Assembly: GCF_004405105.1 (NCBI RefSeq)
Contig: NZ_SORW01000052.1
Location: forward strand, 46,283 to 110,282
DNA length: 64,000 nt
Source: Jeotgalibacillus sp. R-1-5s-1
GTDB lineage: Bacteria > Bacillota > Bacilli > Bacillales > Jeotgalibacillaceae
Direction: 5' to 3'
A program made the translations under genes and the position numbers. Shown here one piece after another: positions 35,509-44,759 of the stretch. Numbering within the stretch: position 1 is the stretch's first letter; each line of letters opens with the position of its first letter. Under the pieces are notes generated by a model, which was not told the DNA's origin, did not search any database, and saw nothing but the letters and a program-made list of their open reading frames with translations.

Positions 35509-36354
35509 ATGAATGAGGATAAAGGATGGGCGCTCCTTCAGCAGCCGGTTTGGCGGATCATTGACCAGTCCAGCCTTGGGCCAATGTTTGAAGCACTCCA
35601 ATCGTTTGCGATGGATGATACACTCTGTACGTCAGTGGGGAGTGGTGAAGCCCCTGCGACAGCCCGGTCCTGGGTTCATCACGATACGATTGTGCTCGGC
35701 ACCCAGGATTCAAGAACCCCCTTTTTAAATGAAGGACTGAAGGTGCTCGAGCAAGCAGGCTACCGCTATATTGTCCGCAATTCAGGCGGACTTGCTGTCG
35801 TACTGGATGAGGGTGTGCTAAACATCTCACTCATCTTTTCAGAAAGCGAAAAGGGTATTGATATAAACCGTGGTTACGATGCGATGGTGACACTCGTAAA
35901 AGAAATGTTCAGCGATTTTGACAAGGAAATCGAAGCCTATGAAATCGTAAATTCTTACTGCCCGGGAAGCTATGATCTCAGCATAGATGGAAAGAAATTC
36001 GCAGGTATTTCTCAGCGTAGGATAAGAGGCGGCATTGCGGTGCAGATTTATCTCTGTATGAACGGAAGCGGAGCCGAACGTGCAGAACTGATCCGCCGTT
36101 TTTACGAAAAGGCGATTCAGGGTGAGGAAACAAAGTTCTCCTTCCCGCTGATTAAGCCTGAAGTGATGGCCTCCTTATCAGAACTTTATGGCGTTGAATT
36201 GACGGTGCAGGATGGGATGCTGCGTTTCTTAACTGCGTTAAAGAAGATCAGCGGAACGATTCAGTCTGGTGAGTTAAACGGATATGAACGATCGCTTTAT
36301 GACGGCTACTATGATCGCGTCGTGAAGCGGAATGAGAGTGTGTTGACGAAATAA
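35509..36354 (+). CDS. lipL: Octanoyl-[GcvH]:protein N-octanoyltransferase LipL
   Basis: A 281-residue amidotransferase that moves octanoate from GcvH to the E2 subunits of 2-oxoacid dehydrogenases during lipoate assembly. It belongs to the biotin/lipoate ligase fold: [18 protein letters not shown], the nucleophile C151 in [11 protein letters not shown], and the lysine in [20 protein letters not shown] lies about 11 bp before the ATG. Position after pta matches B. subtilis ywfL. Confidence 0.92.
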   Translation: MNEDKGWALLQQPVWRIIDQSSLGPMFEALQSFAMDDTLCTSVGSGEAPATARSWVHHDTIVLGTQDSRTPFLNEGLKVLEQAGYRYIVRNSGGLAVVLDEGVLNISLIFSESEKGIDINRGYDAMVTLVKEMFSDFDKEIEAYEIVNSYCPGSYDLSIDGKKFAGISQRRIRGGIAVQIYLCMNGSGAERAELIRRFYEKAIQGEETKFSFPLIKPEVMASLSELYGVELTVQDGMLRFLTALKKISGTIQSGELNGYERSLYDGYYDRVVKRNESVLTK

Positions 36355-36393
36355 AAGAAGCACCGGATCAAGTGATATCCGGTGCTTCTTTTT
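36354..36393. terminator. Bidirectional terminator, lipL/rsfA
   Basis: AAGAAGCACCGGAT / ATCCGGTGCTTCTTTTT between convergent lipL and rsfA. Confidence 0.88.
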
Positions 36394-37102
36394 AATGCTC
36401 TGCGACTTTTTCAAGGTTACCGTTGCGGTCCATTTTAAATGTATTAGAGGATTCCTGGTCACTGAATGCAACGAGCTTTCTTGCACGGTTCATAATCTGC
36501 ATCAGTGTTTCGTAATCATCCTTCATCGTGGATTCATTGGCCTCCAGCTGACGGACTTTCTGCTCGAGCTCGCGGCATTTATCCTGCCACACTTTCAGCT
36601 CCTTTGACAATCTCTCGGACTGCCATTTCCCGATGGACGATGCTGTGTTGGAGCGGGCAAGCTGCTGCAGATATGCAATGACCGTTTCAAGGGAAAGGGA
36701 AGAAACCGGTTTATCTTCGGTTATGAACATTTCTGTAGCTGTCTCCATCTCATGTGTCTCTTCCGGTTTTTCAAATATAGACTCATCTGTAAATGGAAGT
36801 GCTGGCGTTTCTGAGATTTCAACCTGTGGCTGATAAAGAATTTTCTTTTTTCCTGAATGATCCTGTCCAAGAAGACGGCTGCGCTGCTTGCGCTGACGCT
36901 TAGCCAGACTTAATGCCTGCTCATACTGCTGCCTGACCACTGCATTCCACCTGAATCCACAGGCTGCAGAGGTGCGATCAAGCTTATCTCCAACCTCCTC
37001 GAACGCATTCAGCTGCGTACTGCCTTCTCTCACATGACGTAAAACCGTATCTGCCAATAACAGATCATCCTCTTCCATCCACGCATCCTGACGATTTTTC
37101 AT
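36392..37102 (-). CDS. rsfA: RsfA family prespore transcription factor
   Basis: A 236-residue DNA-binding protein. The N-terminal ~65 residues form a Myb/SANT-like domain (DAWMEEDDLLLADTVLRHVREG, RTSAACGFRWNAVVRQQYEQA). A linker is followed by a C-terminal coiled coil (about 165-205, LKVWQDKCRELEQKVRQLE). B. subtilis RsfA tunes sigma-F-dependent genes in the forespore. The ATG at 37102 is chosen with GGAG 8 bp upstream. The gene is divergent from a DUF1450 gene across a repeat array. Confidence 0.85.
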   Translation of the reverse strand: MKNRQDAWMEEDDLLLADTVLRHVREGSTQLNAFEEVGDKLDRTSAACGFRWNAVVRQQYEQALSLAKRQRKQRSRLLGQDHSGKKKILYQPQVEISETPALPFTDESIFEKPEETHEMETATEMFITEDKPVSSLSLETVIAYLQQLARSNTASSIGKWQSERLSKELKVWQDKCRELEQKVRQLEANESTMKDDYETLMQIMNRARKLVAFSDQESSNTFKMDRNGNLEKVAEH

Positions 37103-37180
37103 CCTCAACACTCCAATCTTTTAATCTTTCTATGAGTCATTCTTTCCGGCATTCTCCTTTTATATACATCGTGGTGATGG

Positions 37181-37610
37181 AACGTGAGGTTGAGCGGGAG
37201 TTTCGTGAGTTTCGGGGTGAAGTTCGTGAGGTTATACAGATAGTTCGTGAGTTCCGTCGAGGGTTTCGTGAGCTTACAAAAAAGATCGTGAGTTCAGTGA
37301 TAAATGGACTACGCTGGCATCACACATCTCAGTCTGTTTTCCGGATAGCACGCTCACGACCAGAAATTACTTTATGCATGCGCGAACTTAGCTGGATACT
37401 TGTCATCATCAATGCTCGCGTATGGAAGGCACTTAGGTGACGTGAGCTTAAAGCTGAAGTTTGTGAGGATAGATGATACTTTCGTGAGGTTACGGCGGCA
37501 GTTTGTGAGCTTGTCAATGGAATTCGTCAGTTTGGAAGAAAAGTTCGTGAGTTCAGTGATAAATGGACTACGCCGGCATCACACGTCTCAGTCTGTTTTC
37601 CTGATAAAAC
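37181..37610 (+). repeat. TTCGTGAG 21-bp array, two blocks with conserved tail
   Basis: Block 1 units start at 37181, 37202, 37223, 37244, 37265 and 37285; block 2 at 37439, 37460, 37481, 37502, 37523 and 37544. Steps are 21 bp apart from one of 20. Each block ends in the same ~65-bp tail starting GTGAGTTCAGTGATAAATGG, at 37288 and 37547, followed by diverged sequence with CAGTCTGTTTTCC. The last unit resembles the corresponding one in the array at 1-475. It lies between divergent rsfA and the DUF1450 gene; 37611-37813 shows nothing further. Confidence 0.88.
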
Positions 37611-37813
37611 GCTCACGATCAGAAAATGTCCTCTGCATACGCGAACACAGCCGATTTAATTTAGATTAGGGTTCGCGTATGGAGTACACCCGGGTAATCA
37701 AAGTTTCCTTGAACAATCACTGAACTCCTTCTCACTTATCTTGAAATCAGCTATCTGAATCGGTACAATGACAGGTAGTGAAAAAAGTTTCAACAGGAAA
37801 GGGTTGTCGGCAA

Positions 37814-38038
37814 ATGGCAAACGAATTTCGGGTTTGCGATGATTGTCAAGCCGTTGATGTAAAAACATTGATTCCGAAGCTGAAAGAGTTGGATCCCGAA
37901 GCTTCCTTTGATATAGGGTGCCAGTCATACTGCGGTCCAGGCCGTAAAAAGACCTTTGCCTTTGTCAATAATCGCCCAGTCGCGGCATTGACTGAAGATG
38001 AACTGATGGACAAGGTTCAAGCAAAATTGAAGAAATAA
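37814..38038 (+). CDS. DUF1450 family protein
   Basis: A 74-residue cytoplasmic protein. It carries the DUF1450 signature CxxC-like start ([11 protein letters not shown]) and [21 protein letters not shown], similar to B. subtilis YuzB, with four cysteines that could bind a metal. Function is unknown. The ATG at 37814 has AAAGGG about 10 bp upstream. No terminator is certain after it. Confidence 0.75.
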   Translation: MANEFRVCDDCQAVDVKTLIPKLKELDPEASFDIGCQSYCGPGRKKTFAFVNNRPVAALTEDELMDKVQAKLKK

Positions 38039-38168
38039 TTACATCCCGGCCGCTGCGTCACTGTCAATCAACTGACTTTTGAGGCAGACGGCTGTTTTCT
38101 TTTTACGATAAAACGATGTTGATGGTGGAGAGCAAAGACTCCATTTTGAAGCAAAAAATTTATTTTCT

Positions 38169-38240
38169 GTCTCAAAAATTGAGACGCCGGCGTTCGAAAG
38201 ACGTCTGAATTTGTCAAGACGTGAAGAGAAAAAATTACCC
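38169..38240. promoter_or_regulatory. Cluster of inverted repeats before ywfO
   Basis: GTCTCAAAAATTGAGAC is a perfect 7-bp-arm palindrome, followed by GACGCCGGCGTTCG and AGACGTCT, and later AAGACGT. They precede a TATAAT at 38243-38248. They may be operator sites or leader hairpins; no known regulator consensus was recognised. Confidence 0.35.
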
Positions 38241-38276
38241 GATATAATAAAAAGAAGATAGAGAAGAGGGACAGCG

Positions 38277-39584
38277 ATGACGTATGCGATGCAAAAGCTT
38301 GCCGAAGAGAAAGTGTTTAAGGATCCGGTTCACCGCTACATTCATGTGCGCGATCAGGTGGTGTGGGATTTAATCGGAACACGTGAGTTTCAGCGTCTGA
38401 GAAGAATCCGTCAGCTCGGCACGACGTATCTGACATTTCATGGGGCAGAGCACAGCCGGTTTAATCATTCACTTGGGGTTTATGAAATTATCCGCCGTAT
38501 CGTGGATGATGTTTTTGCGCCACGCCCGGAATGGGATAACAGCGAGCGGTTGTTATGTCTTTGTGCTGCGCTTTTGCATGATCTCGGTCACGGTCCGTTC
38601 TCGCATTCTTTTGAAAAGGTGTTTGAATTAGACCATGAGGAGTTTACCCAGGCGATTATTTTAGGGGATACAGAAGTGAATGCTGTACTAAAAAAAGTAT
38701 CATCAGCATTTCCTCAGCAGGTCGCAGATGTCATTGCGAAAACCTATGATAACAAGCGTGTAATCAGCCTGATTTCGAGTCAGATTGATGCAGACCGGAT
38801 GGATTACCTGCAGCGTGATGCTTATTTTACCGGGGTCAGCTACGGTCATTTTGATATGGAGCGGATTTTGCGCGTGCTTCGTCCAAAAGAGGATCAGGTT
38901 GTCATCAAATCAAGCGGGATGCATGCCGTTGAAGATTACATTATGAGCCGTTATCAAATGTACTGGCAGGTATACTTCCATCCTGTAACGAGAAGTTCTG
39001 AAGTCATTCTGACCAAGATTCTTCACCGGGCAAAAGAGCTGAGTGAGCATGGCTATGAATTCGCCTATGAACCAAGGCATTTTATGTCGATGTTCTCAGG
39101 AAACGTTACGCTTAAAGATTATTTGAATCTCGATGAGTCCATCGTGATGTACTATTTTCAAATGTGGGAAGAGGAGAAGGATCCGATTTTAAGCGACCTC
39201 TGTCACCGTTTTATGCAGCGGCGCCTGTTTAAATACGTTGAATTTGATCCGTCGAAGGAATATAAAAAGCTGAATAAGCTTGAGCAGCTGTTCAGGGAAG
39301 CAGACCTTGATCCGGAGTATTACCTTGTGGTGGATTCCTCATCTGATCTTCCATATGATTTTTACCGGCCGGGTGAAGAAGAGGAACGGGTACCGATTCA
39401 CCTGCTCATGCCAAATGGTGAGCTTCGGGAATTATCGCGTCAATCTGAGATTGTAGATGCGATTTCAGGGAAAAGAAGAACAGATCATAAACTTTATTAT
39501 CCAAAGGATTATCTGATGGATGATTCCAGTCATAAAGAAACGAAAGAAAAAATCCGTGCCATTTTAGGGGTTAGTGAGCATTAA
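38277..39584 (+). CDS. ywfO: HD-domain phosphohydrolase YwfO
   Basis: A 435-residue metal-dependent phosphohydrolase related to dNTP triphosphohydrolases. The HD metal motif is built from H59 region FHGAEHSRFNHSLGVYE, LLHDLGHGPFSHSFE, and the later SSQIDADRMDYLQRD aspartates. B. subtilis and Enterococcus homologues hydrolyse dNTPs; substrate here is inferred. GAAGAGGGA lies 5-8 bp before the ATG. ywgA follows after 18 bp, so the two are an operon, as in B. subtilis. Confidence 0.88.
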   Translation: MTYAMQKLAEEKVFKDPVHRYIHVRDQVVWDLIGTREFQRLRRIRQLGTTYLTFHGAEHSRFNHSLGVYEIIRRIVDDVFAPRPEWDNSERLLCLCAALLHDLGHGPFSHSFEKVFELDHEEFTQAIILGDTEVNAVLKKVSSAFPQQVADVIAKTYDNKRVISLISSQIDADRMDYLQRDAYFTGVSYGHFDMERILRVLRPKEDQVVIKSSGMHAVEDYIMSRYQMYWQVYFHPVTRSSEVILTKILHRAKELSEHGYEFAYEPRHFMSMFSGNVTLKDYLNLDESIVMYYFQMWEEEKDPILSDLCHRFMQRRLFKYVEFDPSKEYKKLNKLEQLFREADLDPEYYLVVDSSSDLPYDFYRPGEEEERVPIHLLMPNGELRELSRQSEIVDAISGKRRTDHKLYYPKDYLMDDSSHKETKEKIRAILGVSEH

Positions 39585-39602
39585 TAAAGGAGAGAGCCAG
39601 CC

Positions 39603-40106
39603 ATGATGAAGGATCACGCCAGACTGATGAAGGCGTTTTCTGCCCTGGGGGAGATTGTCGGCAGAAAGAAGCTTCAGAAGATCATCTTTATTGCCAAAAA
39701 GCACAATTATGCTTTTCATGAAAAATATCAGTTTCATTTTTTCGGACCGTATTCAGAGGAGCTTACATTGCGTGTGGAGGAGCTCTGCAATATGGGGTTC
39801 ATTAAAGAATTTAATGAGAAGAAGAGCGGCTATTATCAGTACCGTTATGAAGTGACAGAAGAAGGACAGGCGTTTTTAGAGGCGCAGAATGAACTAGCCG
39901 CTGAGAATCTTACACCGTTCCTGAAAAACCTGAACGAACAGTCGTCCCGTTTTCTGGAGCTTGTCTCTACGCTGCTTTATTTCGATACGCTTGAGATGGA
40001 TGCGCGTATTGAGAAGGTGCAGAAGGTAAAAGCCAAACAGAATTACATGGATGAAGAAATAGCGGAAGCTTTGGCATACATAGAGCAATTGAATCAGCTT
40101 GTTTGA
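39603..40106 (+). CDS. ywgA: YwgA family protein
   Basis: A 167-residue soluble protein with a winged-helix-like fold (FSALGEIVGRKKLQKIIFIAKK, FFGPYSEELTLRVEELCNMGFIKE, YRYEVTEEGQAFLE). The pattern resembles MarR-like or Panacea-type domains. It matches YwgA, of unknown function, and is paired with ywfO in B. subtilis too. AAAGGAGAGAG lies upstream of the ATG. Confidence 0.8.
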   Translation: MMKDHARLMKAFSALGEIVGRKKLQKIIFIAKKHNYAFHEKYQFHFFGPYSEELTLRVEELCNMGFIKEFNEKKSGYYQYRYEVTEEGQAFLEAQNELAAENLTPFLKNLNEQSSRFLELVSTLLYFDTLEMDARIEKVQKVKAKQNYMDEEIAEALAYIEQLNQLV

Positions 40107-40116
40107 TGCATGACCA

Positions 40117-40156
40117 AATAAAAAGGCATGACGCGGATGCGCCATGCCTTTTTAAA
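40117..40156. terminator. Bidirectional terminator, ywgA/fbpC
   Basis: AAAAAGGCATGACGC / GCGCCATGCCTTTTT hairpin between convergent genes. Confidence 0.88.
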
Positions 40157-40157
40157 T

Positions 40158-40874
40158 TTATTTAGACTCAACCAGATGAAGCTCAGGCTTTTCTTTTCGT
40201 GTTGTCGTACAGATGGATTCCCAGTTGTGGGCTGCGCCGTCACGCATGGTGACGATCCGGTCGGCGATGGCTTTGGAATCTTCAAGGTCATGCGAAACGA
40301 AAATAGAGGTGATACCTGTTTTTTTGATGATTTCTCTCAGCTCGCTCCGGATTTTGATCTGAAGCCCGGCATCCAGGTTACTGAATGGCTCGTCCAGCAG
40401 CAGAAGTGAAGGCTTTGGAGCAAGTGCGCGTGCAAGAGCAATACGCTGCTGTTGTCCGCCGCTTAGTTCGTGCGGATAACGTTTTGCGTATGATGTCATA
40501 TTAACGAGCTCAAGCACTTCGTCAGCACGCTGTTTTTTCGCTTTGCGGCTGTATTTTTTCAGGCCGAATTGAATGTTTTCAAGCACGGTCATGTGAGGGA
40601 ACAGTGCGTAATCCTGGAATACCATTCCGATTCCGCGCTTTTCCGGTAATACGAAGCGGCGGTCGTCTGTCATCACTTCGCCATCAATCGTAATCATACC
40701 TTTAGAAGGAACCTCAAGTCCGCATAGAAGTCTTAGAACTGTACTTTTACCGCTACCGCTGTCTCCCTGTATTGAAATAATCTCACCCTGCTGAATTTCG
40801 AGGTGAAACTGATTAATTGTGTTTTGTTTTGTGTTTCCGTAACAGAAGCATAAGTCTTTGATTTGTACGAACAT
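40158..40874 (-). CDS. fbpC: Ferric iron ABC transporter ATPase
   Basis: A 238-residue ATP-binding subunit of the FbpC/FutC type. Walker A is GDSGSGKST, signature LSGGQQQR, Walker B LLLLDEPFSNLD, H-loop VSHDLED. It lacks the long C-terminal regulatory domain of sugar-type ATPases. It follows the permease gene by one base. Assignment to iron comes from the fbpA-type binding protein and Fur boxes of this locus. Confidence 0.85.
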   Translation of the reverse strand: MFVQIKDLCFCYGNTKQNTINQFHLEIQQGEIISIQGDSGSGKSTVLRLLCGLEVPSKGMITIDGEVMTDDRRFVLPEKRGIGMVFQDYALFPHMTVLENIQFGLKKYSRKAKKQRADEVLELVNMTSYAKRYPHELSGGQQQRIALARALAPKPSLLLLDEPFSNLDAGLQIKIRSELREIIKKTGITSIFVSHDLEDSKAIADRIVTMRDGAAHNWESICTTTRKEKPELHLVESK

Positions 40875-40875
40875 A

Positions 40876-42516
40876 TTATTTCGGCTCCTTTTCTAAAACT
40901 TGATGAAATACATAGATCGCAATGGCGCTGATGACGACGATGATGATCGAAGCTAATGAAGCTTCCTGTATTTGTTCATCATTTGCATACTGATATGCTT
41001 TTGTGGCTAAGGTGTCAAAGTTAAATGGACGTAAAATCAAGGTGAGCGGCAGTTCTTTTAAAATATCTATAAATGCGAGAATAAACCCGCTGATAATCGG
41101 TACTTTAATCATTTTCAGATCGACTCTAAAAAACGTCTTTGTTAAGTTCATCCCAAGCATTCTCGAAGCTTCCGTATATTTGTTCCCGATTTTATCAAAT
41201 CCGGCCTCAACCGAGTTGTAGCCGATCGCGAGGAATCGGATAATATAGGCGGAAATTAAGATAAACAGGCTTGTACTTAAGAAAAGGGAAGCTTCCATCC
41301 CCATTGAATCATAAAAGTTAAACAGGAAGTTATCGATATCGATAAACACTGTGCTGATTCCAACCGCAATGACGGCGCCGGGAATCGAATAACCGAGAAT
41401 CGTCACACGGGCTGCTGATTTTGAAAATACGCTCTGGTGCATACGCGAGAAGTTCGCGATAATAACCGCAAACACCATCACGAGTGCAGCTCCAACAAAA
41501 GAGACCAGCAGTGAGTTCATCATCAGCTGTGTAAATACAGGAGATGCGATTTTTTCAAACGTCAGAATCGTCCAGTCAATCATTTGGATAAACGGGATTA
41601 AAAATCCGAGCATAAAAATAAATAAACAATAGCTGAATGCCGTCCAGGCTTTTGCACCCTGAAGCTTAATCGGTGTGAGCGGCCGGACTTTCGCTGTTGT
41701 CGTACTGTACTTTTTACGACCGCGCAGTACTTTTTCCAAAATTAAAATGGCAAAAACGATAAACATTAATGTTGCTGAAAGCTTTATAGCGGAATTCAGG
41801 TCATTCATACCAAACCACGTCTGGAAAATCGCAGTACTGAAGGTTGGAACCCCGAAATAAGAAACGAGCCCATAATCATTTAACACCTCTAGCAGTACGA
41901 GACTGACACCGCCAACAATGGCTCCGCGGGAAATCGGAAGCACGACGCGGAAATAAATCTCCCATGCATTTCGTCCAAGCAGCCGCGCATTTTCAACGAG
42001 TGCAGCGGACTGGTGAGATAAAAATGCACGCGTAATCGTGTAAACGTAAGGGAACAAAAATAATGTGAAAATAAAGATTGCACCCGGCATATTCAGGATA
42101 TTGAAGTAAGACTGATTCACGGTAATATCCCAGTTGTTTCGCAAGGTGGTCTGGATCACGCCGGTATAGTCCAGGATTCCGTTATATGTGTAACCTGCAA
42201 TATAAGGCGGAATCGCAAGTGGCAGAATTAATGCCCATTTGAAAAATCGTTTCATCGGAAAATCATAGGCTGACACAAGCCAGGCAAGACTCGTTCCGAT
42301 TAAAATGGCAAATAATCCGGTGAATATCATGATTAAACTAGTATTTTTAAGTAGATTAGGCAGGATAAATTCCTGGATGTGCTCCCAGTTTTCTGCTCGT
42401 TCTGTAAAGAAGTTAACGAGAATCGTCAAGTTCGGTAGCAGAATCAGGATCACAATGATCATACTGAGAACGGTCCAGATATTTAAATAGCCAGGTAATT
42501 TACGAAACAGCTTCAA
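40876..42516 (-). CDS. fbpB: Ferric iron ABC transporter permease, fused two-domain type
   Basis: A permease of about 546 residues with some twelve helices. Two permease modules are fused in tandem, each with its EAA loop: VENARLLGRNAWEIYFRVVLP in the first half and YTEASRMLGMNLTKTFFRVDL in the second. This is the FbpB/FutB pattern of ferric iron transporters. A TTG start at 42516 is favoured with AAGGA about 10 bp upstream; an earlier TTG at 42543 has a poorly spaced site. A Fur-like box lies about 55-75 bp upstream, so fbpBC has its own promoter although fbpA precedes it. Confidence 0.85.
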   Translation of the reverse strand: MKLFRKLPGYLNIWTVLSMIIVILILLPNLTILVNFFTERAENWEHIQEFILPNLLKNTSLIMIFTGLFAILIGTSLAWLVSAYDFPMKRFFKWALILPLAIPPYIAGYTYNGILDYTGVIQTTLRNNWDITVNQSYFNILNMPGAIFIFTLFLFPYVYTITRAFLSHQSAALVENARLLGRNAWEIYFRVVLPISRGAIVGGVSLVLLEVLNDYGLVSYFGVPTFSTAIFQTWFGMNDLNSAIKLSATLMFIVFAILILEKVLRGRKKYSTTTAKVRPLTPIKLQGAKAWTAFSYCLFIFMLGFLIPFIQMIDWTILTFEKIASPVFTQLMMNSLLVSFVGAALVMVFAVIIANFSRMHQSVFSKSAARVTILGYSIPGAVIAVGISTVFIDIDNFLFNFYDSMGMEASLFLSTSLFILISAYIIRFLAIGYNSVEAGFDKIGNKYTEASRMLGMNLTKTFFRVDLKMIKVPIISGFILAFIDILKELPLTLILRPFNFDTLATKAYQYANDEQIQEASLASIIIVVISAIAIYVFHQVLEKEPK

Positions 42517-42569
42517 AAGGGACACGTCCTTAAAACAATTCAAATCTCCGGTTTAACATAAACCGTCCC

Positions 42570-42590
42570 TGATAATGATAACAGTTCTCA
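42570..42590. promoter_or_regulatory. Fur-like box before fbpB
   Basis: TGATAATGATAACAG followed by TTCTCA. The best 15-mer matches 12 of 15 of TGATAATNATTATCA. Position upstream of fbpB fits iron repression. Confidence 0.6.
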
Positions 42591-42736
42591 TTTGTTTTGT
42601 ATAGATGAAAAGGCTTTATTCGTGGTGGTTTACGAGGTGGAATATGTAAAATCGGGCAGGTTTTTAGCTAAATTGGGGGTTTATTTGAACATCGTGTGAC
42701 AAAAGTGGCGTTGGTGGGTGTGGGTTGTCGATTCCT

Positions 42737-42935
42737 ATTCCTTCACTTAAGGAACTTATTCGTGTTTTTAAGATTTTAATTCCTTCTTTCCAGGACATCA
42801 TTCCCTCTTATGAAAAAATAATTCAATCATTCAACCTTCATTCGCTATTTTTCCCATCCTTACACTTAGTGGATTCCTTCAATTGAGAACAGATTTCCTT
42901 CACTATTCAAATGGATTCCATCATTCCCTAAATCC
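42737..42935 (-). repeat. ATTCCTTCA 21-bp array
   Basis: Units with core ATTCCTTCA start at 42737, 42758, 42779, 42800 and 42821 (21-bp steps), then after an irregular 52-bp stretch at 42873, 42894 and 42915. The rest of each unit varies. The array separates fbpA from fbpBC. Orientation is arbitrary. Confidence 0.75.
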
Positions 42936-43065
42936 CTTGAGAAAGCTAGCGGTTATTTAAAAACATTGCTTAGGAAATTCTTGCTTTTTCTCTGTGGTGA
43001 CACGGCTGTCATAGGCATTACTCAAGAAAAATGTTACTGTAAATATTCCATCATAGCTGATACAA

Positions 43066-43108
43066 AAAAAGGTACTTACACCATTAAAGAGTGTAAGTAC
43101 CTTTTTGA
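43066..43108 (-). terminator. fbpA terminator
   Basis: AAAAAGGTACTTACAC / GTGTAAGTACCTTTTT hairpin; it separates fbpA from fbpBC transcription. Confidence 0.88.
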
Positions 43109-43131
43109 CATTCTATTTCGTTAAAATAATC

Positions 43132-44211
43132 TTACTTCCAGCCAACTTCGTTCATGATCTGGATGGCACGGTTGTTGTTTTCTCCAAGTTCAGTCAGGTT
43201 CAGGTCCTGCTCTTTGAACTCGCCCCAGCTTTGAAGAAGCTCAGATGCTTCTACGTTAGGGTTGGCAGGGTATTCGTAGTTAGTTTCTGCGAATTGCTCC
43301 TGTGCAGATTCAGATGAAAGGAACTCAATGAATTTCTGAGCATTTTCAACGTTTTTGCTGCTAGCAGTGATACCGGCACCACTGATGTTGATGTGTGTAC
43401 CAGTTGTATCCTGGTTCGGGAAAACAATTTCAAGCTGTTCAGCTACTTTTACTTCTTCTTCATCTTCTGAATTTAACATTTGGCCAAGGTAGTATGTGTT
43501 CATTACAGCTACATCACCTTCACCAGAAGCAATACCTTTTGCCTGGTCGCGGTCTCCACCTTCAGGATCGCGGGCCATGTTGTTGACAATTCCCTGAGCC
43601 CATTCTTTTGCTGCCTCTTCACCATCAATTGAGATCATAGAAGCCATTAGTGATTGGTTATAAATGTTTTCAGATGAACGGATCAACACGCGTCCAGCCA
43701 TATTTTCGCTTGTAAGGTCAGAATAGTTCTGGATTTCTTCAGGATTTACACGGTCTGGGTGGTAAGCGATGATACGTGCACGTTTGGTTAAACCGTACCA
43801 TTGATTATCAGTATCACGCAGGTTTTCCGGAATGTTTTCGTTTAAAACATCGCTTTCAAGTGGCTGCAGAAGCTCCTGTTCTTTTGCACGGTGTAAACGT
43901 CCAGCATCAGCTGTCATAAATACATCAGCTTCAGAAGCTTGTCCTTCACGTTGCAGGCGGGCAATTAGCTCATCGTCTTCACCTTGAATGACATTAACTT
44001 CAATGCCTGTTTCTTCTGTAAATTGATCATATAGCGCCTGGTCAGTGTCATAGTGACGGCCAGTGTAAAGATTTACTTCGCCAGCTGATTCTTCAGTTTC
44101 GTTTGAAGAACCGCTTTCATTTGAAGTCGACTCTTCTTCACCTGAATTGCCACATGCAGTCAGGATCGCAAGGATCAACGTTAAACCGAATAAGTACCAA
44201 ACTTTTTTCAT
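43132..44211 (-). CDS. fbpA: Ferric iron-binding lipoprotein FbpA/FutA type
   Basis: A 359-residue extracytoplasmic binding protein. A lipobox with C20 (ILTACG) is followed by a Ser/Glu-rich linker and the mature domain starting EVNLYTGRHYDTDQALYDQF. The adjacent tyrosines in MNTYYLGQM are the conserved Fe(III) ligands of the family. The ATG at 44211 is chosen with AAGGAG 8 bp upstream. It is separated from fbpBC by its own terminator and a repeat array, which allows the binding protein to be made in excess. Confidence 0.88.
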   Translation of the reverse strand: MKKVWYLFGLTLILAILTACGNSGEEESTSNESGSSNETEESAGEVNLYTGRHYDTDQALYDQFTEETGIEVNVIQGEDDELIARLQREGQASEADVFMTADAGRLHRAKEQELLQPLESDVLNENIPENLRDTDNQWYGLTKRARIIAYHPDRVNPEEIQNYSDLTSENMAGRVLIRSSENIYNQSLMASMISIDGEEAAKEWAQGIVNNMARDPEGGDRDQAKGIASGEGDVAVMNTYYLGQMLNSEDEEEVKVAEQLEIVFPNQDTTGTHINISGAGITASSKNVENAQKFIEFLSSESAQEQFAETNYEYPANPNVEASELLQSWGEFKEQDLNLTELGENNNRAIQIMNEVGWK

Positions 44212-44240
44212 TATGTGCACTCCTTATGTCGAAATTTAAT

Positions 44241-44255
44241 TGAAAATAATTATCA
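44241..44255. promoter_or_regulatory. Fur box 1 before fbpA
   Basis: TGAAAATAATTATCA matches 14 of 15 positions of the Fur 7-1-7 consensus. Confidence 0.75.
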
Positions 44256-44273
44256 GCACTATTCAAATTATAA

Positions 44274-44288
44274 TGATAATCATTCTCA
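44274..44288. promoter_or_regulatory. Fur box 2 before fbpA
   Basis: TGATAATCATTCTCA matches 14 of 15 positions of the Fur consensus. Two boxes 33 bp apart imply strong iron repression of fbpA. Confidence 0.75.
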
Positions 44289-44456
44289 GGTCAATAGGTA
44301 ATTACATATTTCTTTTTATTTTTGTTTTTTCAGGGATTTAGAGAGGGGAAGCTTTGTGTGAAAGTGCAACTTGATATAGCCAGGCATTTTGTTGGTGCGC
44401 TTGACGTTATGAAAACGGTGCAAATCTGAAAAGTGTAAGGGAGAGAGCCGGAATCG

Positions 44457-44600
44457 TACATTTAATTTCCAGAACGATACAAATGTACGTTTCATCAGTA
44501 CAATTATTTCTTGAATCGTGACAAAAAACCTCGTTGCAAGTGTGAACGTTACAATTAATTTTTGAATCAATACAAATAAATCCTGGTTCGATGTAATAAC
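44457..44600 (+). repeat. TACAATTA 21-bp array
   Basis: Units starting TACA/GACA/TGTA lie at 44457, 44478, 44499, 44520, 44550, 44571 and 44592. Steps are 21 bp with one 30-bp step. The core is TACAATTA with variation. It fills most of the gap between fbpA and the MFS gene. Confidence 0.75.
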
Positions 44601-44670
44601 TTATCATAACAGGACAATTCCCAACCTTTTAGGGAGTGTCCGCATTTCCCAAACAGCAATCTTCATGGAG

Positions 44671-44701
44671 GGAGCCAGTGCTTAATTTACATACTGGCTC
44701 C
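44671..44701. terminator. Perfect 9-bp hairpin downstream of the MFS gene
   Basis: GGAGCCAGT and ACTGGCTCC flank a 13-nt loop. No good T-run follows on the minus strand, so terminator activity for the MFS gene is uncertain. Confidence 0.4.
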
Positions 44702-44759
44702 TTTACCGAAAGAAAGCCCGTGTCTGATTGTGAAAGTTATCAGTTGAAATCTGCTGATA

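Noticed and set aside
37132-37669. Open frames of 102 and 89 residues over the second TTCGTGAG array
   Set aside because: Repeat-derived with frame breaks between blocks and no ribosome binding site.
44671-44701. Firm terminator for the MFS gene
   Set aside because: The stem is perfect but the expected T-run on the minus strand is missing, so it is listed only as a hairpin with low confidence.
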